DNA from: Acidovorax sp. YS12
GTDB taxonomy: Bacteria; Pseudomonadota; Gammaproteobacteria; Burkholderiales; Burkholderiaceae_C
Reading direction: 5' to 3'
Assembly: GCA_021496925.1 (NCBI GenBank)
Contig: CP053915.1
Location: 2,428,501 to 2,492,500, forward strand
Length of the DNA stretch: 64,000 bases
Below are positions 45,469-54,415 of this stretch, in pieces. The position numbers were made by a program, and so were the translations under genes. The notes below the pieces were generated by a model, which had not been told where the DNA came from, did no database searches, and worked only from the letters and a program-made list of their open reading frames with translations. Numbering within the stretch: the stretch's first letter is position 1; each line of letters begins with the position of its first letter.

Positions 45469-45912
45469 CTACGGCCCGCCGGTGCGCTTGACCTTCGGGT
45501 CCGAGTAGGTCAGGGACTCTTCGCGGATTTCCTGCGCCATGCGCTCCTGCAGGCCGGCCTTGGTCACGTTGTCGGCCATGTCCACCGCCATGGTGCTGCC
45601 GCGCCACATGGAATGGATGACCTCCAGCAGCTGCTTGTACAGCGGCTCCTTCGGCGGCTCAGTCTCTTCCTCGTTCTTGGCGTCTTTCTTCTTCTCGGCC
45701 TCGGGGATGGTCCAGTCGCGGTTGGCGTTGTCGGCGTTGGACGGCTTGTCGGGCTCGCGCACGATGGCGCCCTCGCCCAGCCGGTCCATGGACTCGACCG
45801 GGTTGGGCGCGTTGATGGGACGCACGGGCACGGCACCCGAGGCGCCAGTGGAATACAAATCGGCGCCCTGAGGACGCCAGTACGGCGATCGGTCTACGGG
45901 TGGCAATTGCAT
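45469..45912 (-). CDS. Hypothetical protein next to the cyanophycin genes
   Basis: The product is 147 aa from ATG 45912. The first 65 residues are Pro/Asn/Asp-rich and probably disordered; residues 68-90 are charged (EAEKKKDAKNEEETEPPKEP); residues 90-147 look helical (LYKQLLEVIHSMWRGSTMAVDM, then QERMAQEIREESLTYSD). No known motif or signal peptide. It is in the same direction as the DUF1854 and ABC genes, 143 nt downstream of them. I do not recognise the family. Confidence 0.6.
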   Translation of the reverse strand: MQLPPVDRSPYWRPQGADLYSTGASGAVPVRPINAPNPVESMDRLGEGAIVREPDKPSNADNANRDWTIPEAEKKKDAKNEEETEPPKEPLYKQLLEVIHSMWRGSTMAVDMADNVTKAGLQERMAQEIREESLTYSDPKVKRTGGP

Positions 45913-46025
45913 GGCAGTGGCCCTTGGTTAAGTGGGACGGCAGGGTGGCTTTTCACCCCTCTCGTAAACCATAACGGCAAAAAGAAGGGGAAATTTAGGC
46001 CTTTTTGCGCCATCGCAAACCAGCC

Positions 46026-46039
46026 AAGGGTTAACCCTT
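46026..46039. promoter_or_regulatory. Perfect palindrome between DUF1854 gene and hypothetical gene
   Basis: AAGGGTTAACCCTT, 114 nt upstream of the hypothetical ATG at 45912; the core is shared with 25909-25920. Could be an operator or chance. Confidence 0.25.
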
Positions 46040-46055
46040 ATTTTCCACCGCAGAC

Positions 46056-46532
46056 TTACAGGAAACGCTCCAGCAATTTGCGCGAATGCTTGTCCAGGGC
46101 CGCGACGTCGCGCACGCGGTACTGCACGCCGTCGGCGCTGGCGATGAGCAGGTGCGTGCGCCCCTGCAAGCGGCGGATGTCTTCCTCGGCCTTGAGCTGC
46201 AGGCGCGCGGGGCCGCGGTCGGTCTGCAGCTCCCAGGTGCTGGGCACGGAGAAGCTCGACACGCCGTGGATCTTCTCGATCACCGGCACGAATTCGCGCA
46301 CGGCCAGCTCTTCCTCGACCAGGGCACGGGCCTCGGCGGGCAACTGCGCCAGGCGCGGCACCCACAGCAGTTCGTGGCCGTCGCCGCCGACCAGCGACAG
46401 GCCTTCGTCCGGCGCGGCGATGGGGAAAGCGCGCACCGGCGTGACTTCTTCGGGCAGGGTACTGCCCTCCAGTACCAGCTCCAGGCGCCCGTGGGCATTG
46501 CGCTGCAAGGTGAATGGGGGAGGAGTATGCAT
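46056..46532 (-). CDS. DUF1854 family protein, cyanophycin-associated
   Basis: The product is 158 aa from ATG 46532, preferred for GAGGG shortly upstream; a GTG at 46544 overlapping the ABC stop is the alternative. It has the DUF1854 layout: LVLEGSTLPEEVTPVRAFPIAAPDEGLSLV at the N-terminus, ELLWVPRLAQLP in the middle, and a C-terminal IEKIHGVSSFSVPSTWELQTDRGPARL. I know this family as one annotated alongside cyanophycin synthetases and the same ABC transporter. Biochemical role unknown. It is cytoplasmic by sequence and directly downstream of the ABC gene. Confidence 0.82.
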   Translation of the reverse strand: MHTPPPFTLQRNAHGRLELVLEGSTLPEEVTPVRAFPIAAPDEGLSLVGGDGHELLWVPRLAQLPAEARALVEEELAVREFVPVIEKIHGVSSFSVPSTWELQTDRGPARLQLKAEEDIRRLQGRTHLLIASADGVQYRVRDVAALDKHSRKLLERFL

Positions 46533-46540
46533 GGCTGCCC

Positions 46541-48868
46541 TCACAGTTTGCCCGCCGGGTGGGCGGAATGGGACGGCGGCAGGATGCCGGCCGCCTGGGC
46601 GTCTTCCTCGGCGCGGCGGGCCTGGGCCTCGTACAGGCGCCAGTAGGCGCCCTGCTTTTCCATCAGTTCGTCGTGCGGGCCGACCTCGACGATCTCGCCC
46701 CGGTCCATGACCACCAGCCGGTCGGCCTTGCGCAGCGTGGACAGGCGGTGGGCGATGGCGATGGTGGTGCGGCCCTTGACCAGGTTGTCCAGCGCCTTCT
46801 GGATTTCCTTCTCCGTCTCGGTATCGACGGCGGAGGTGGCTTCGTCGAGGATCAGGATGCGCGGGTCGATGAGCAGCGCGCGCGCGATGCTGATGCGCTG
46901 GCGCTCGCCGCCCGACAGGCCCTGGCCGCGCTCGCCCACCAGGCTGTCGTAGCCGTGCGGCAGGCGCAGGATGAATTCGTGCGCATGCGCGGCGCGCGCG
47001 GCGGCGACGATTTCCTCGCGCGTGGCCTCGGGCTTGCCGTAGGCGATGTTCTCGGCCACGGTGCCGAAGAACAGGAACGGCTCCTGCAGCACCAGGCCGA
47101 TGTGGCGGCGGAAGTCGGCCACGGCCATGCGGCGGATGTCCACGCCATCGACCAGGATGGCGCCGTCGCTCACGTCGTAGAAGCGGCTGATGAGGTTGAC
47201 CAGCGTGCTCTTGCCCGAGCCGCTGTGGCCCACCAGGCCGATCATCTCGCCGGGGCGGATCTGCAGCGACAGGTTGCGCACCACCGTGCGGCTGCCGTAG
47301 CGGAAGCCAATGTCGCGCATTTCGATGGCGCCCTGCACGCCATCGACCTTCACGGGATGGGCCGGGTCGGGCACGTTGCTCACGTGGTCCAGGATGTCGA
47401 AGATGCGCTTGGCCCCCGCCGCCGCCTTCTGCGTGACCGAGACGATGCGGCTCATCGAGTCGAGCCGCGTGTAGAAGCGCCCGATGTAGGCGATGAAGGC
47501 CGCCAGCACGCCGACGGTGATCTGGTTGTGCGCCACCAGCCAGATGCCGAAGCCCCAGACCACCAGCAGGCCGATCTCGGTCATCAGCGACACGGTGGGC
47601 GAGAACAGGCTCCAGGTCTTGTTCAGGCGGTCGTTCACCTCCAGGTTGTGCTGGTTGGCGGCGCGAAAGCGCTGCGCCTCGCGCTTTTCCTGGGCGAAGG
47701 CCTTGACCACGCGGATGCCGGGGATGGTGTCAGCGAGCACGTTGGTCACCTCGCTCCACACGCGGTCGATGCGCTCGAAGCCGGTGCGCAGGCGGTCGCG
47801 CACGTTGTGGATCAGCCAGGCAATGAACGGCAGCGGCACCAGCGTGACCAGCGCCAGCCAGGGGTTGATGGAGAACAGGATCGCCGCCGTCATGCAGATC
47901 ATGAGCACGTCGGTGATGAAATCGAGTGCGTTGAGCGAGAGAAAGACGTTGATGCGGTCGGTTTCGGAGCCGATGCGCGCCATCAGGTCGCCCGTGCGCT
48001 TGCTGCCGAAGTAGTCCAGCGACAGGCGCATCAGGTGCTCGTAGGTGGTGGTGCGCAGGTCGGCGCCGATGCGCTCGGACACCAGCGCCAGGATGTAGGT
48101 GCGCGCCCAGCCCAGCCCCCAGGCCAGCAGCGCCGCCAGCAGCAGCCCGCCGAGGTACATGGCCACCAGGGAGGCTGAGATCTGCTGGCCGCTCTGGTAC
48201 GGAATGAGGATGTCGTCCATCAGCGGAATCGTCATGTACGGCGGCACCAGCGAGGCCGCCGTGGACGCCAGCGTGAGCGCGAAGCCCGCCGCGAGCTGCT
48301 TCTTGTACGGGCGCGCGAAGCGCCACAGGCGCAGCAGCACCCAGGTGGAGGTGGGCGGCTGCTGCGCGCGGGCGCAGGCCGGGCAGTCTTCGCTGTCGGG
48401 CGGCAGGGGGGCGTGGCAGACGGGGCAGGCGGGACACAGGGCCTCGTCCTCCGGCAGCACCAGCGCCGCGCTGGCGTTGCCCAGGCGCTCCACCTGCTGC
48501 TCGAAGCGCTGCACCAGCCGCAGCGCCTGGGCCTGCGCGCCCAGCGTGAAGCGCCACAGTTGCAGGCGCTGGCTGGCGTCGTGCAGCTCCAGCGTGCCAA
48601 CGCCGCCATGGTCGAGCATGCGCAGCACCATGCCGGGGCGCAGCGGCCAGCTCTGCCATGCCGATTCCCCCGGGGCACGCGCCAGCAAACGCTCGGAAGT
48701 GAGGGCCACCAGGCCGCTGCCGAACCGCAGTGCGCCGCAGAGGTCAACCGCCAGGGCGGCCTGGACGTTCTCCTGGGTAGAGAGCTGGGCGCGCAATTCG
48801 GCGCCCAGCCCGGTTTCCGACAGCCCCTGAAAGACACCCGAGGCGTCCACTGAATGGTGATGTTGCAT
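46541..48868 (-). CDS. ABC exporter with N-terminal zinc ribbon, cyanophycin-associated
   Basis: The 775-aa fused half-transporter has an unusual soluble N-terminus (1-140), then a Cys cluster (Cys148-x2-Cys151-x10-Cys162-x2-Cys165) that looks like a zinc ribbon. Residues about 185-480 are a six-helix exporter domain and about 505-740 the ATPase: GHSGSGKST near residue 546, LSGGERQR, ILILDEATSA. It resembles MsbA/HlyB-type exporters. It is divergent from the cphA2-like gene and followed by DUF1854, an arrangement I know as conserved in cyanophycin-making proteobacteria. The substrate is unknown. Confidence 0.88.
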   Translation of the reverse strand: MQHHHSVDASGVFQGLSETGLGAELRAQLSTQENVQAALAVDLCGALRFGSGLVALTSERLLARAPGESAWQSWPLRPGMVLRMLDHGGVGTLELHDASQRLQLWRFTLGAQAQALRLVQRFEQQVERLGNASAALVLPEDEALCPACPVCHAPLPPDSEDCPACARAQQPPTSTWVLLRLWRFARPYKKQLAAGFALTLASTAASLVPPYMTIPLMDDILIPYQSGQQISASLVAMYLGGLLLAALLAWGLGWARTYILALVSERIGADLRTTTYEHLMRLSLDYFGSKRTGDLMARIGSETDRINVFLSLNALDFITDVLMICMTAAILFSINPWLALVTLVPLPFIAWLIHNVRDRLRTGFERIDRVWSEVTNVLADTIPGIRVVKAFAQEKREAQRFRAANQHNLEVNDRLNKTWSLFSPTVSLMTEIGLLVVWGFGIWLVAHNQITVGVLAAFIAYIGRFYTRLDSMSRIVSVTQKAAAGAKRIFDILDHVSNVPDPAHPVKVDGVQGAIEMRDIGFRYGSRTVVRNLSLQIRPGEMIGLVGHSGSGKSTLVNLISRFYDVSDGAILVDGVDIRRMAVADFRRHIGLVLQEPFLFFGTVAENIAYGKPEATREEIVAAARAAHAHEFILRLPHGYDSLVGERGQGLSGGERQRISIARALLIDPRILILDEATSAVDTETEKEIQKALDNLVKGRTTIAIAHRLSTLRKADRLVVMDRGEIVEVGPHDELMEKQGAYWRLYEAQARRAEEDAQAAGILPPSHSAHPAGKL

Positions 48869-49044
48869 TGTGTTTGGTATTCGTGTGCGGCAGGCGGGCC
48901 TGCTCCCACCTTAACGCCGCAACCCGCCGCCGCGCTGACACGGCCGTGGTGCGGCCCGCTCGGGCGCGCCGGATTCATTCACACCTTCTGGCTGGGCGCA
49001 CAATGAAACACCCGAGCCGACCTCTTCTTCAACCGCTTCAATCC

Positions 49045-51210
49045 ATGGCGAAATTCAACGACATCCAACTGCTGCGCACCACCTACCTGCGCGGCCCCAG
49101 CGTCTGGACCTACCGTCCCATCCTCGAAGTCTGGCTGGACCTGGGCGAGCTGGAAGACTGGCCGTCGAACAAGCTCCCCGGCCTCAACGAGCGCCTCACG
49201 GCCTGGCTGCCCGCGCTGATCGAGCACCACTGCGGCGTGGGCGAGCGCGGCGGCTTCATCCAGCGCCTGGAGGGCGGCACCTGGATGGGCCATGTGCTGG
49301 AGCACGTCATCATCGAGCTGCTGAACCTCGCCGGCATGCCGGCCGAGTTCGGCCAGACGCGCGAGATCTCGCAGCGCGGCGTGTACCGCATGGTGTTCCG
49401 CTGCCCCGAGGAAGACGTGGCGCGCACCGCGCTGGCCTGGGGCCACCGGCTGCTGATGGCGGCCATCAACGACGAGCCGTTCGACCTCAAGCCCGCCATC
49501 CAGGCCATCAAGACCAGCATCAACGACCGGTATCTGGGCCCCAGCACCGGCTGCATCGTCGATGCGGCGAGCGAGCGGCGCATTCCGCACATCCGCCTGA
49601 ACGACGGCAACCTGGTGCAGCTGGGCTACGGCGCGGCGCAGCGCCGCATCTGGACGGCCGAGAGCGACCAGACCAGCGCCATCGCCGAGGGCATCGCGCA
49701 GGACAAGGACTTCACCAAGCGCCTGCTCGCCGCCTGCGGCGTGCCCGTGCCCGAGGGCCGCGTGGTGGCCGATGCCGAGGAAGCCTGGGAAGTGGCCCAG
49801 GACATCGGCAGCCCCGTCACCGTCAAGCCGTCCGACGGCAACCACGCGCGCGGCGTGACGCTGGAGCTCACGGGCGAGGCCGAAATCAAGGCCGCCTTCG
49901 CGCTGGCCGAGCCCGAGGGCGCGGAAGTCATCGTCGAGAAGTTCATCGACGGCGTGGAGCACCGCCTGCTGGTGGTGGGTGGCAAGGTGGTGGCCGCCAC
50001 CAAGGGCGAGACGGTGAGCGTGCATGGCAACGGCAAAGCCACGCTGCGCGAACTGGTGGCCGTGCTGAACCAGGACCCGCGCCGCGGCCCCGAGCAGGAA
50101 TACCCGCTGGACTGGATCAAGCTCGAATCCGGCGCCGTGAAGCTGGAGCTGAACCGCCAGCACGTCACGCCCGACAGCGTGATCCCGCAGGGCCAGAGCA
50201 TCCTGCTGCAGCGCAACGGCAACATGGCCATCGACTGCACCGAGGACGTGCACCCCGACGTGGCCTACTACGCCCAGCTGGCGGCAAAGATCGTCGGGCT
50301 GGACATCGCCGGCATGGACATGATCCTCCAGGACGTGTCGCGGCCCATGAAGGAGCAGGGCGGCGCCATCCTCGAAGTCAACGCCGGCCCCGGCCTGCTG
50401 ATGCACCTCAAGCCCACCAGCGGCACGCCGCGCCCGGTGGGCATGGCCATCGTGGACCACCTGTTCCCGCGCACCGAAGAGGCCACTGGCGCAGGCCGCA
50501 TTCCGCTGGTGGGCATCGCCGGCACGCAGGGCAACGCCTTCATCGCGCGCCTGGTGGGCTGGCTGCTGCAGCTGTCGGGCAAGCTCACCGGCGTGGCCAG
50601 CAGCGAGGGCATGTTCCTCGCCAACCGCCAGACGCAGAAGACCGACACCGCCCATTGGGCCGGCGCGCACCGCCTGCTGACCAACCGCCTGGCCCAGGCC
50701 GCCGTGGTGCAGACCACGGCGCGCTCCATCCTCGAAGAGGGCCTGGCCTACGACCGCTGCCAGGTCGGCGTGGTCACCGACATGCGGGGCTGGGAGCAGC
50801 TCGCCGACCACGACGTGCGCGAAGCCAAGCAGATGACGCGCGTGCTGCGCACCCAGATCGACGTGGTGCTCGACGAAGGCGCCGGCGTGCTCAACGCCGA
50901 CGACGCCCAGGTGGCCGACCTGGCGCGCCTGTGCGACGGCGAGGTGCTGTTCTACAGCCTGGACGCCGGCAACCCGCTTGTGGCCGCGCACCGCGCCGAA
51001 AAGGACGGCCGCGCCGTGTTCGTGCGCGACGGCCAGGTGGTGCTGGCCACCGGCGCCAAGGAGCGCCTGCTCGGCCGCCTGGCCAGCCTGAGCCTGGCGG
51101 GCGGCGCGCAGCCCGACACGGCGGCGCTGCTCGCCGCCATCGCGACGGCATGGGCCATGGACATCACGCCCGACCTCATCGCCGCAGGCATCAAGACCTT
51201 CGAGTACTGA
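49045..51210 (+). CDS. cphA2: Cyanophycin synthetase paralogue, CphA2-like
   Basis: The product is 721 aa from ATG 49045 (MAKFNDIQLL), aligned with the CphA start; ATG 49003 is also possible. The N-terminal domain and ATP-grasp domain (GCIVDAASERRIPHIRL, AIAEGIAQDKDFTKRLL, EVNAGPGLLMHLKP) are well kept. The Mur-ligase part is decayed: the P-loop reads GTQGNAF at 493-499 instead of GTNGKTT, and the C-terminal Mur domain is absent. This fits CphA2-type enzymes that repolymerise beta-Asp-Arg dipeptides with one ATP site (known in cyanobacteria); its activity here is inference. It lies 80 nt upstream of cphA1. Confidence 0.85.
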   Translation: MAKFNDIQLLRTTYLRGPSVWTYRPILEVWLDLGELEDWPSNKLPGLNERLTAWLPALIEHHCGVGERGGFIQRLEGGTWMGHVLEHVIIELLNLAGMPAEFGQTREISQRGVYRMVFRCPEEDVARTALAWGHRLLMAAINDEPFDLKPAIQAIKTSINDRYLGPSTGCIVDAASERRIPHIRLNDGNLVQLGYGAAQRRIWTAESDQTSAIAEGIAQDKDFTKRLLAACGVPVPEGRVVADAEEAWEVAQDIGSPVTVKPSDGNHARGVTLELTGEAEIKAAFALAEPEGAEVIVEKFIDGVEHRLLVVGGKVVAATKGETVSVHGNGKATLRELVAVLNQDPRRGPEQEYPLDWIKLESGAVKLELNRQHVTPDSVIPQGQSILLQRNGNMAIDCTEDVHPDVAYYAQLAAKIVGLDIAGMDMILQDVSRPMKEQGGAILEVNAGPGLLMHLKPTSGTPRPVGMAIVDHLFPRTEEATGAGRIPLVGIAGTQGNAFIARLVGWLLQLSGKLTGVASSEGMFLANRQTQKTDTAHWAGAHRLLTNRLAQAAVVQTTARSILEEGLAYDRCQVGVVTDMRGWEQLADHDVREAKQMTRVLRTQIDVVLDEGAGVLNADDAQVADLARLCDGEVLFYSLDAGNPLVAAHRAEKDGRAVFVRDGQVVLATGAKERLLGRLASLSLAGGAQPDTAALLAAIATAWAMDITPDLIAAGIKTFEY

Positions 51211-51213
51211 TTC

Positions 51214-51268
51214 AAAAACCATAGCTGCCAGCGCTTGCCAGATAAGCGTTTGATGCCAATTTGGCTTG
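51214..51268 (+). repeat. Dispersed repeat copy M (between the two cphA genes)
   Basis: CCATAGCTGCCAGCGCTTGC then GATAAGCGTTTGATGCCAATT and TTGGCTTGAAA: closest to the apparent consensus. It fills the 80-nt spacer in the cphA operon. Confidence 0.9.
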
Positions 51269-51290
51269 AAACCTGCTGAAAGAACACCCC

Positions 51291-53864
51291 ATGCAGATCA
51301 CCCGTATCCGCGCCCTGCGCGGCCCCAACATCTGGACCCGCAGCACCGCCGTCGAGGCCATCGTGCAATGCGACGCCGCCGAGCGCGACATCAGCCTGCT
51401 GCCCGGTTTCGAGGACCGCCTGCGCGCACGCTTCCCGCGCATCGGCGCGCTGCGCCCCGAGGGCGCGGGCCAGCCCGTGTCGCTGGCCAACGTGCTGGAG
51501 GCCGCCGCGCTGTCGCTGCAGGCCCTGGCCGGCTGCCCCGTCACCTTCAGCCGCAGCCACGCCACGGTGGAGGAAGGCACGTACCAGGTCGTCGTCGAGT
51601 ACACCGAGGAGGCCGTGGGCCAGCAGGCCATGGAGCAGGCCGACAGGCTGGTGCAGGCCGCGCTGGCCGACGCCCCGTTCGACGCCGACGCCGTGATCGT
51701 CCAGCTGCGCGCGCTGGACGAGGATGAACGCATCGGCCCTTCCACCGGCGCCATCGTCGATGCGGCCGTGGCGCGCGGCATTCCGGTGCGGCGCCTGACC
51801 AGCGGCTCGCTGGTGCAGCTCGGCTGGGGGTCGAAGGCGCGCCGCATCCAGGCCGCCGAACTGGACACGACCAGCGCCGTGGCCGAGTCCATCGCGCAGG
51901 ACAAGGACCTGACCAAGCGCCTGCTGCACGCCGCCGGCGTGCCCGTGCCGCTGGGCCGCCCCGTGGCCGACGTGGAGGATGCCTGGAAGGTGGCCGAGGA
52001 AGTCGGCCTGCCCGTGGTGGTGAAGCCGCAGGACGGCAACCAGGGCAAGGGCGTGACGGTGAACATCACCACGCGCGCCCAGCTCGAGGCCGCCTACGCC
52101 ACCGCGCAGGGCTACAGCGACGAGGTGATGGTCGAGCGCTTCCTGCCTGGGCACGACTTCCGCCTGCTGGTGGTGGGCCACCAGCTCGTGGCTGCCGCGC
52201 GGCGCGAGCCGCCGCAGGTGCTGGGCGACGGCGTGCACACTATTTCGCAGTTGGTGGACATCGTGAACCAGGACCCGCGCCGCGGCAGCGGCCACGGCAC
52301 AGCGCTGACCAAGATCCGGCTCGACGACATCGCCATCGCGCGCATCGCCGCCGAAGGCCTCACACCCGACTCCGTGCCGGCCCAGGGCCAGCGCGTGGTA
52401 CTGCGCAACAACGCCAACCTCTCCACCGGCGGCAGCGCCACCGACGTGACCGATGACGTGCACCCCGAGGTGGCGGCGCGCGCCATCGAGGCGGCGCAGA
52501 CCATCGGCCTGCACATCTGCGGCGTGGACGTGATCTGCGAAAGCATCCTGCGCCCGCTGGAGGAGCAGAACGGCGGCATCGTCGAGGTGAACGCCGCGCC
52601 CGGCCTGCGCATGCACCTGGCGCCCTCGTTCGGCCGCCCGCGCAACGTGGGCGTGCCCATGGCCGATGCACTGTTCCCGCCCGGCGAGAACGGCCGCGTG
52701 CCGCTGGTGGCCGTCACGGGCACCAACGGCAAGACCACCACCACGCGCCTGATCGCGCACCTGTTCACCGCGCACGGCTGGCGCACCGCCATGACCAACA
52801 CCGACGGCGTGTACGTGAACGGCCGCCAGATCGACAGCGGCGACTGCTCGGGCCCGCGCAGCGCGCGCAACGCCCTGGCCCACCCCGAGACGGACGCCGC
52901 GGTGCTCGAATGCGCGCGCGGCGGCCTGCTGCGCGAAGGCCTGGGCTTCGACCGCTGCCAGGTGGCCGTGGTCACCAACGTGGGCGAGGGCGACCACCTG
53001 GGCCTGAACTTCATCACCACGGTGCACGACGTGGCCGTGCTCAAGCGCGTGATCGTGCAGAACGTGGCCAACGACGGCTACGCCGTGCTCAACGCCGCCG
53101 ACCCGCACGTGGCCGCCATGGCCGGCGCCTGCCCCGGCAAGGTGATCTTCTTCGCGCTCGACCGCCACCATCCCGTGATGGCCACGCACCGTGCCCAGGG
53201 CCAGCGCGTGGTGTACGTGGACGGCGAGCACATCGTCGCCGCCGAGGACTCGTGGCGCGAGCAGATCGCGCTGCGCGACATCCCGCTCACGCGCGGCGGC
53301 ACCATCGGCTTCCAGGTGGAGAACGCCATGGCGTCCATCGGCGCGGCCTGGGGCATCGGCCTGCCGTGGGACACCATCCGCCGCGGGCTGGCGGGTTTCG
53401 TGAACGACAGCGACAACGCGCCCGGCCGCTTCAACGTGATGGACTACCGCGGCGCCACGCTGATCGCCGACTACGGCCACAACCCCGACGCCATCCGCGC
53501 CCTGGTGCAGGCCGTGCAGGCCATGCCGGGGGCAAAGCGCAGCGTGGTCATCAGCGGCGCGGGCGACCGGCGCGACCAGGACATCACCGAGCAGACGCGC
53601 ATCCTGGGCGAGGCCTTCGACGACGTGGTGCTCTACCAGGACGCCTGCCAGCGCGGCCGCGCCGACGGCGAGGTGCTGGCCCTGCTGCGGCGCGGCCTGG
53701 AGGGCGCGCCGCGCACGCGCTACGTGACCGAGGTCCACGGCGAGTTCCTGGCCATCGACCACGCGCTGGCGCGCCTCGCGCCCGGCGACCTGTGCCTGGT
53801 GCTGGTGGACCAGGTGGAAGAAGCGCTGGCCCACCTGGCGCGGCGCTGCGCGGAGGCCGCATGA
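51291..53864 (+). CDS. cphA: Cyanophycin synthetase
   Basis: The 857-aa enzyme builds multi-L-arginyl-poly-L-aspartate, a nitrogen store, using ATP. It has an N-terminal domain starting MQITRIRALRGPNIWTRS, an ATP-grasp domain (about 215-470) that adds Asp, and a complete Mur-ligase domain with GTNGKTT at 477-483, TDGVYVNGRQIDSGD, ECARGGLLREGL and a C-terminal ADYGHNPDAIRALV segment that adds Arg. Both catalytic halves look intact. The stop overlaps creA (ATGA). The paralogue upstream and the exporter and DUF1854 genes form its locus; no cyanophycinase gene is present. Confidence 0.97.
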   Translation: MQITRIRALRGPNIWTRSTAVEAIVQCDAAERDISLLPGFEDRLRARFPRIGALRPEGAGQPVSLANVLEAAALSLQALAGCPVTFSRSHATVEEGTYQVVVEYTEEAVGQQAMEQADRLVQAALADAPFDADAVIVQLRALDEDERIGPSTGAIVDAAVARGIPVRRLTSGSLVQLGWGSKARRIQAAELDTTSAVAESIAQDKDLTKRLLHAAGVPVPLGRPVADVEDAWKVAEEVGLPVVVKPQDGNQGKGVTVNITTRAQLEAAYATAQGYSDEVMVERFLPGHDFRLLVVGHQLVAAARREPPQVLGDGVHTISQLVDIVNQDPRRGSGHGTALTKIRLDDIAIARIAAEGLTPDSVPAQGQRVVLRNNANLSTGGSATDVTDDVHPEVAARAIEAAQTIGLHICGVDVICESILRPLEEQNGGIVEVNAAPGLRMHLAPSFGRPRNVGVPMADALFPPGENGRVPLVAVTGTNGKTTTTRLIAHLFTAHGWRTAMTNTDGVYVNGRQIDSGDCSGPRSARNALAHPETDAAVLECARGGLLREGLGFDRCQVAVVTNVGEGDHLGLNFITTVHDVAVLKRVIVQNVANDGYAVLNAADPHVAAMAGACPGKVIFFALDRHHPVMATHRAQGQRVVYVDGEHIVAAEDSWREQIALRDIPLTRGGTIGFQVENAMASIGAAWGIGLPWDTIRRGLAGFVNDSDNAPGRFNVMDYRGATLIADYGHNPDAIRALVQAVQAMPGAKRSVVISGAGDRRDQDITEQTRILGEAFDDVVLYQDACQRGRADGEVLALLRRGLEGAPRTRYVTEVHGEFLAIDHALARLAPGDLCLVLVDQVEEALAHLARRCAEAA

Positions 53865-54355
53865 TGCGCCGCCCGCTCGCCGCCGCTGCGGCTACTGCCG
53901 CGCTGCTGCTGGCCGCCCACGGCGCACAGGCGGCCAGCGAGAAGATCGGCACCGTGGACACGGCCTTCCAGTGGATCGGCCGCGACCACGACATCATCGT
54001 CGAGGCCTATGACGACCCGGCCGTGCAGGGCGTGACCTGCTACGTCTCGCGCGCGCGCAAGGGCGGCATCAAGGGCACGCTCGGCCTGGCCGAGGACCGG
54101 GCCGAGGCCTCGATCGCCTGCCGCCAGGTCGGGCCGATCAGCTTTCCGAAGGCACCCGTCAAGCAGCAGGAGGAAGTGTTCAGCGAGCGCATGTCGCTGC
54201 TGTTCAAGCGCCTGCGCATCGTGCGCATGGTGGACGTGCAGCGCAACACGCTGGTCTACCTGACCTACTCGGACAAGCTCATCGACGGTTCGCCGCAGAA
54301 CAGCATCACGGCCGTGCCGGTGGACCGGGGCACGCCGATTCCCGTGAAGAATTGA
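53861..54355 (+). CDS. creA: CreA family protein
   Basis: The product is 164 aa from ATG 53861, with GGAGG 5 nt upstream and a 4-nt overlap with cphA. A Sec signal ends near AQAAS. The mature part has IGTVDTAFQWIGRDHDIIVEAYDDP and VTCYVSRARKGGIKG, which define the CreA/YjjA-type periplasmic family of unknown function. Coupling to cphA is probably positional; the gene is common in proteobacteria without cyanophycin. Confidence 0.92.
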   Translation: MMRRPLAAAAATAALLLAAHGAQAASEKIGTVDTAFQWIGRDHDIIVEAYDDPAVQGVTCYVSRARKGGIKGTLGLAEDRAEASIACRQVGPISFPKAPVKQQEEVFSERMSLLFKRLRIVRMVDVQRNTLVYLTYSDKLIDGSPQNSITAVPVDRGTPIPVKN

Positions 54356-54356
54356 C

Positions 54357-54408
54357 GAAAAATGGCGCTAGCGCTTATGCAGCAAGCGCTAGCAGCTACT
54401 AAAAACGA
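54357..54408 (-). repeat. Dispersed repeat copy N
   Basis: On the minus strand it reads TAGTAGCTGCTAGCGCTTGC then TGCATAAGCGCTAGCGCC and an AT-rich end. It starts immediately after the creA stop. Confidence 0.8.
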
Positions 54409-54415
54409 AGCACTC

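Noticed and set aside
50952..53834. 960-aa open frame antisense to cphA
   Set aside because: Shadow frame; the sense frame encodes a textbook cyanophycin synthetase.
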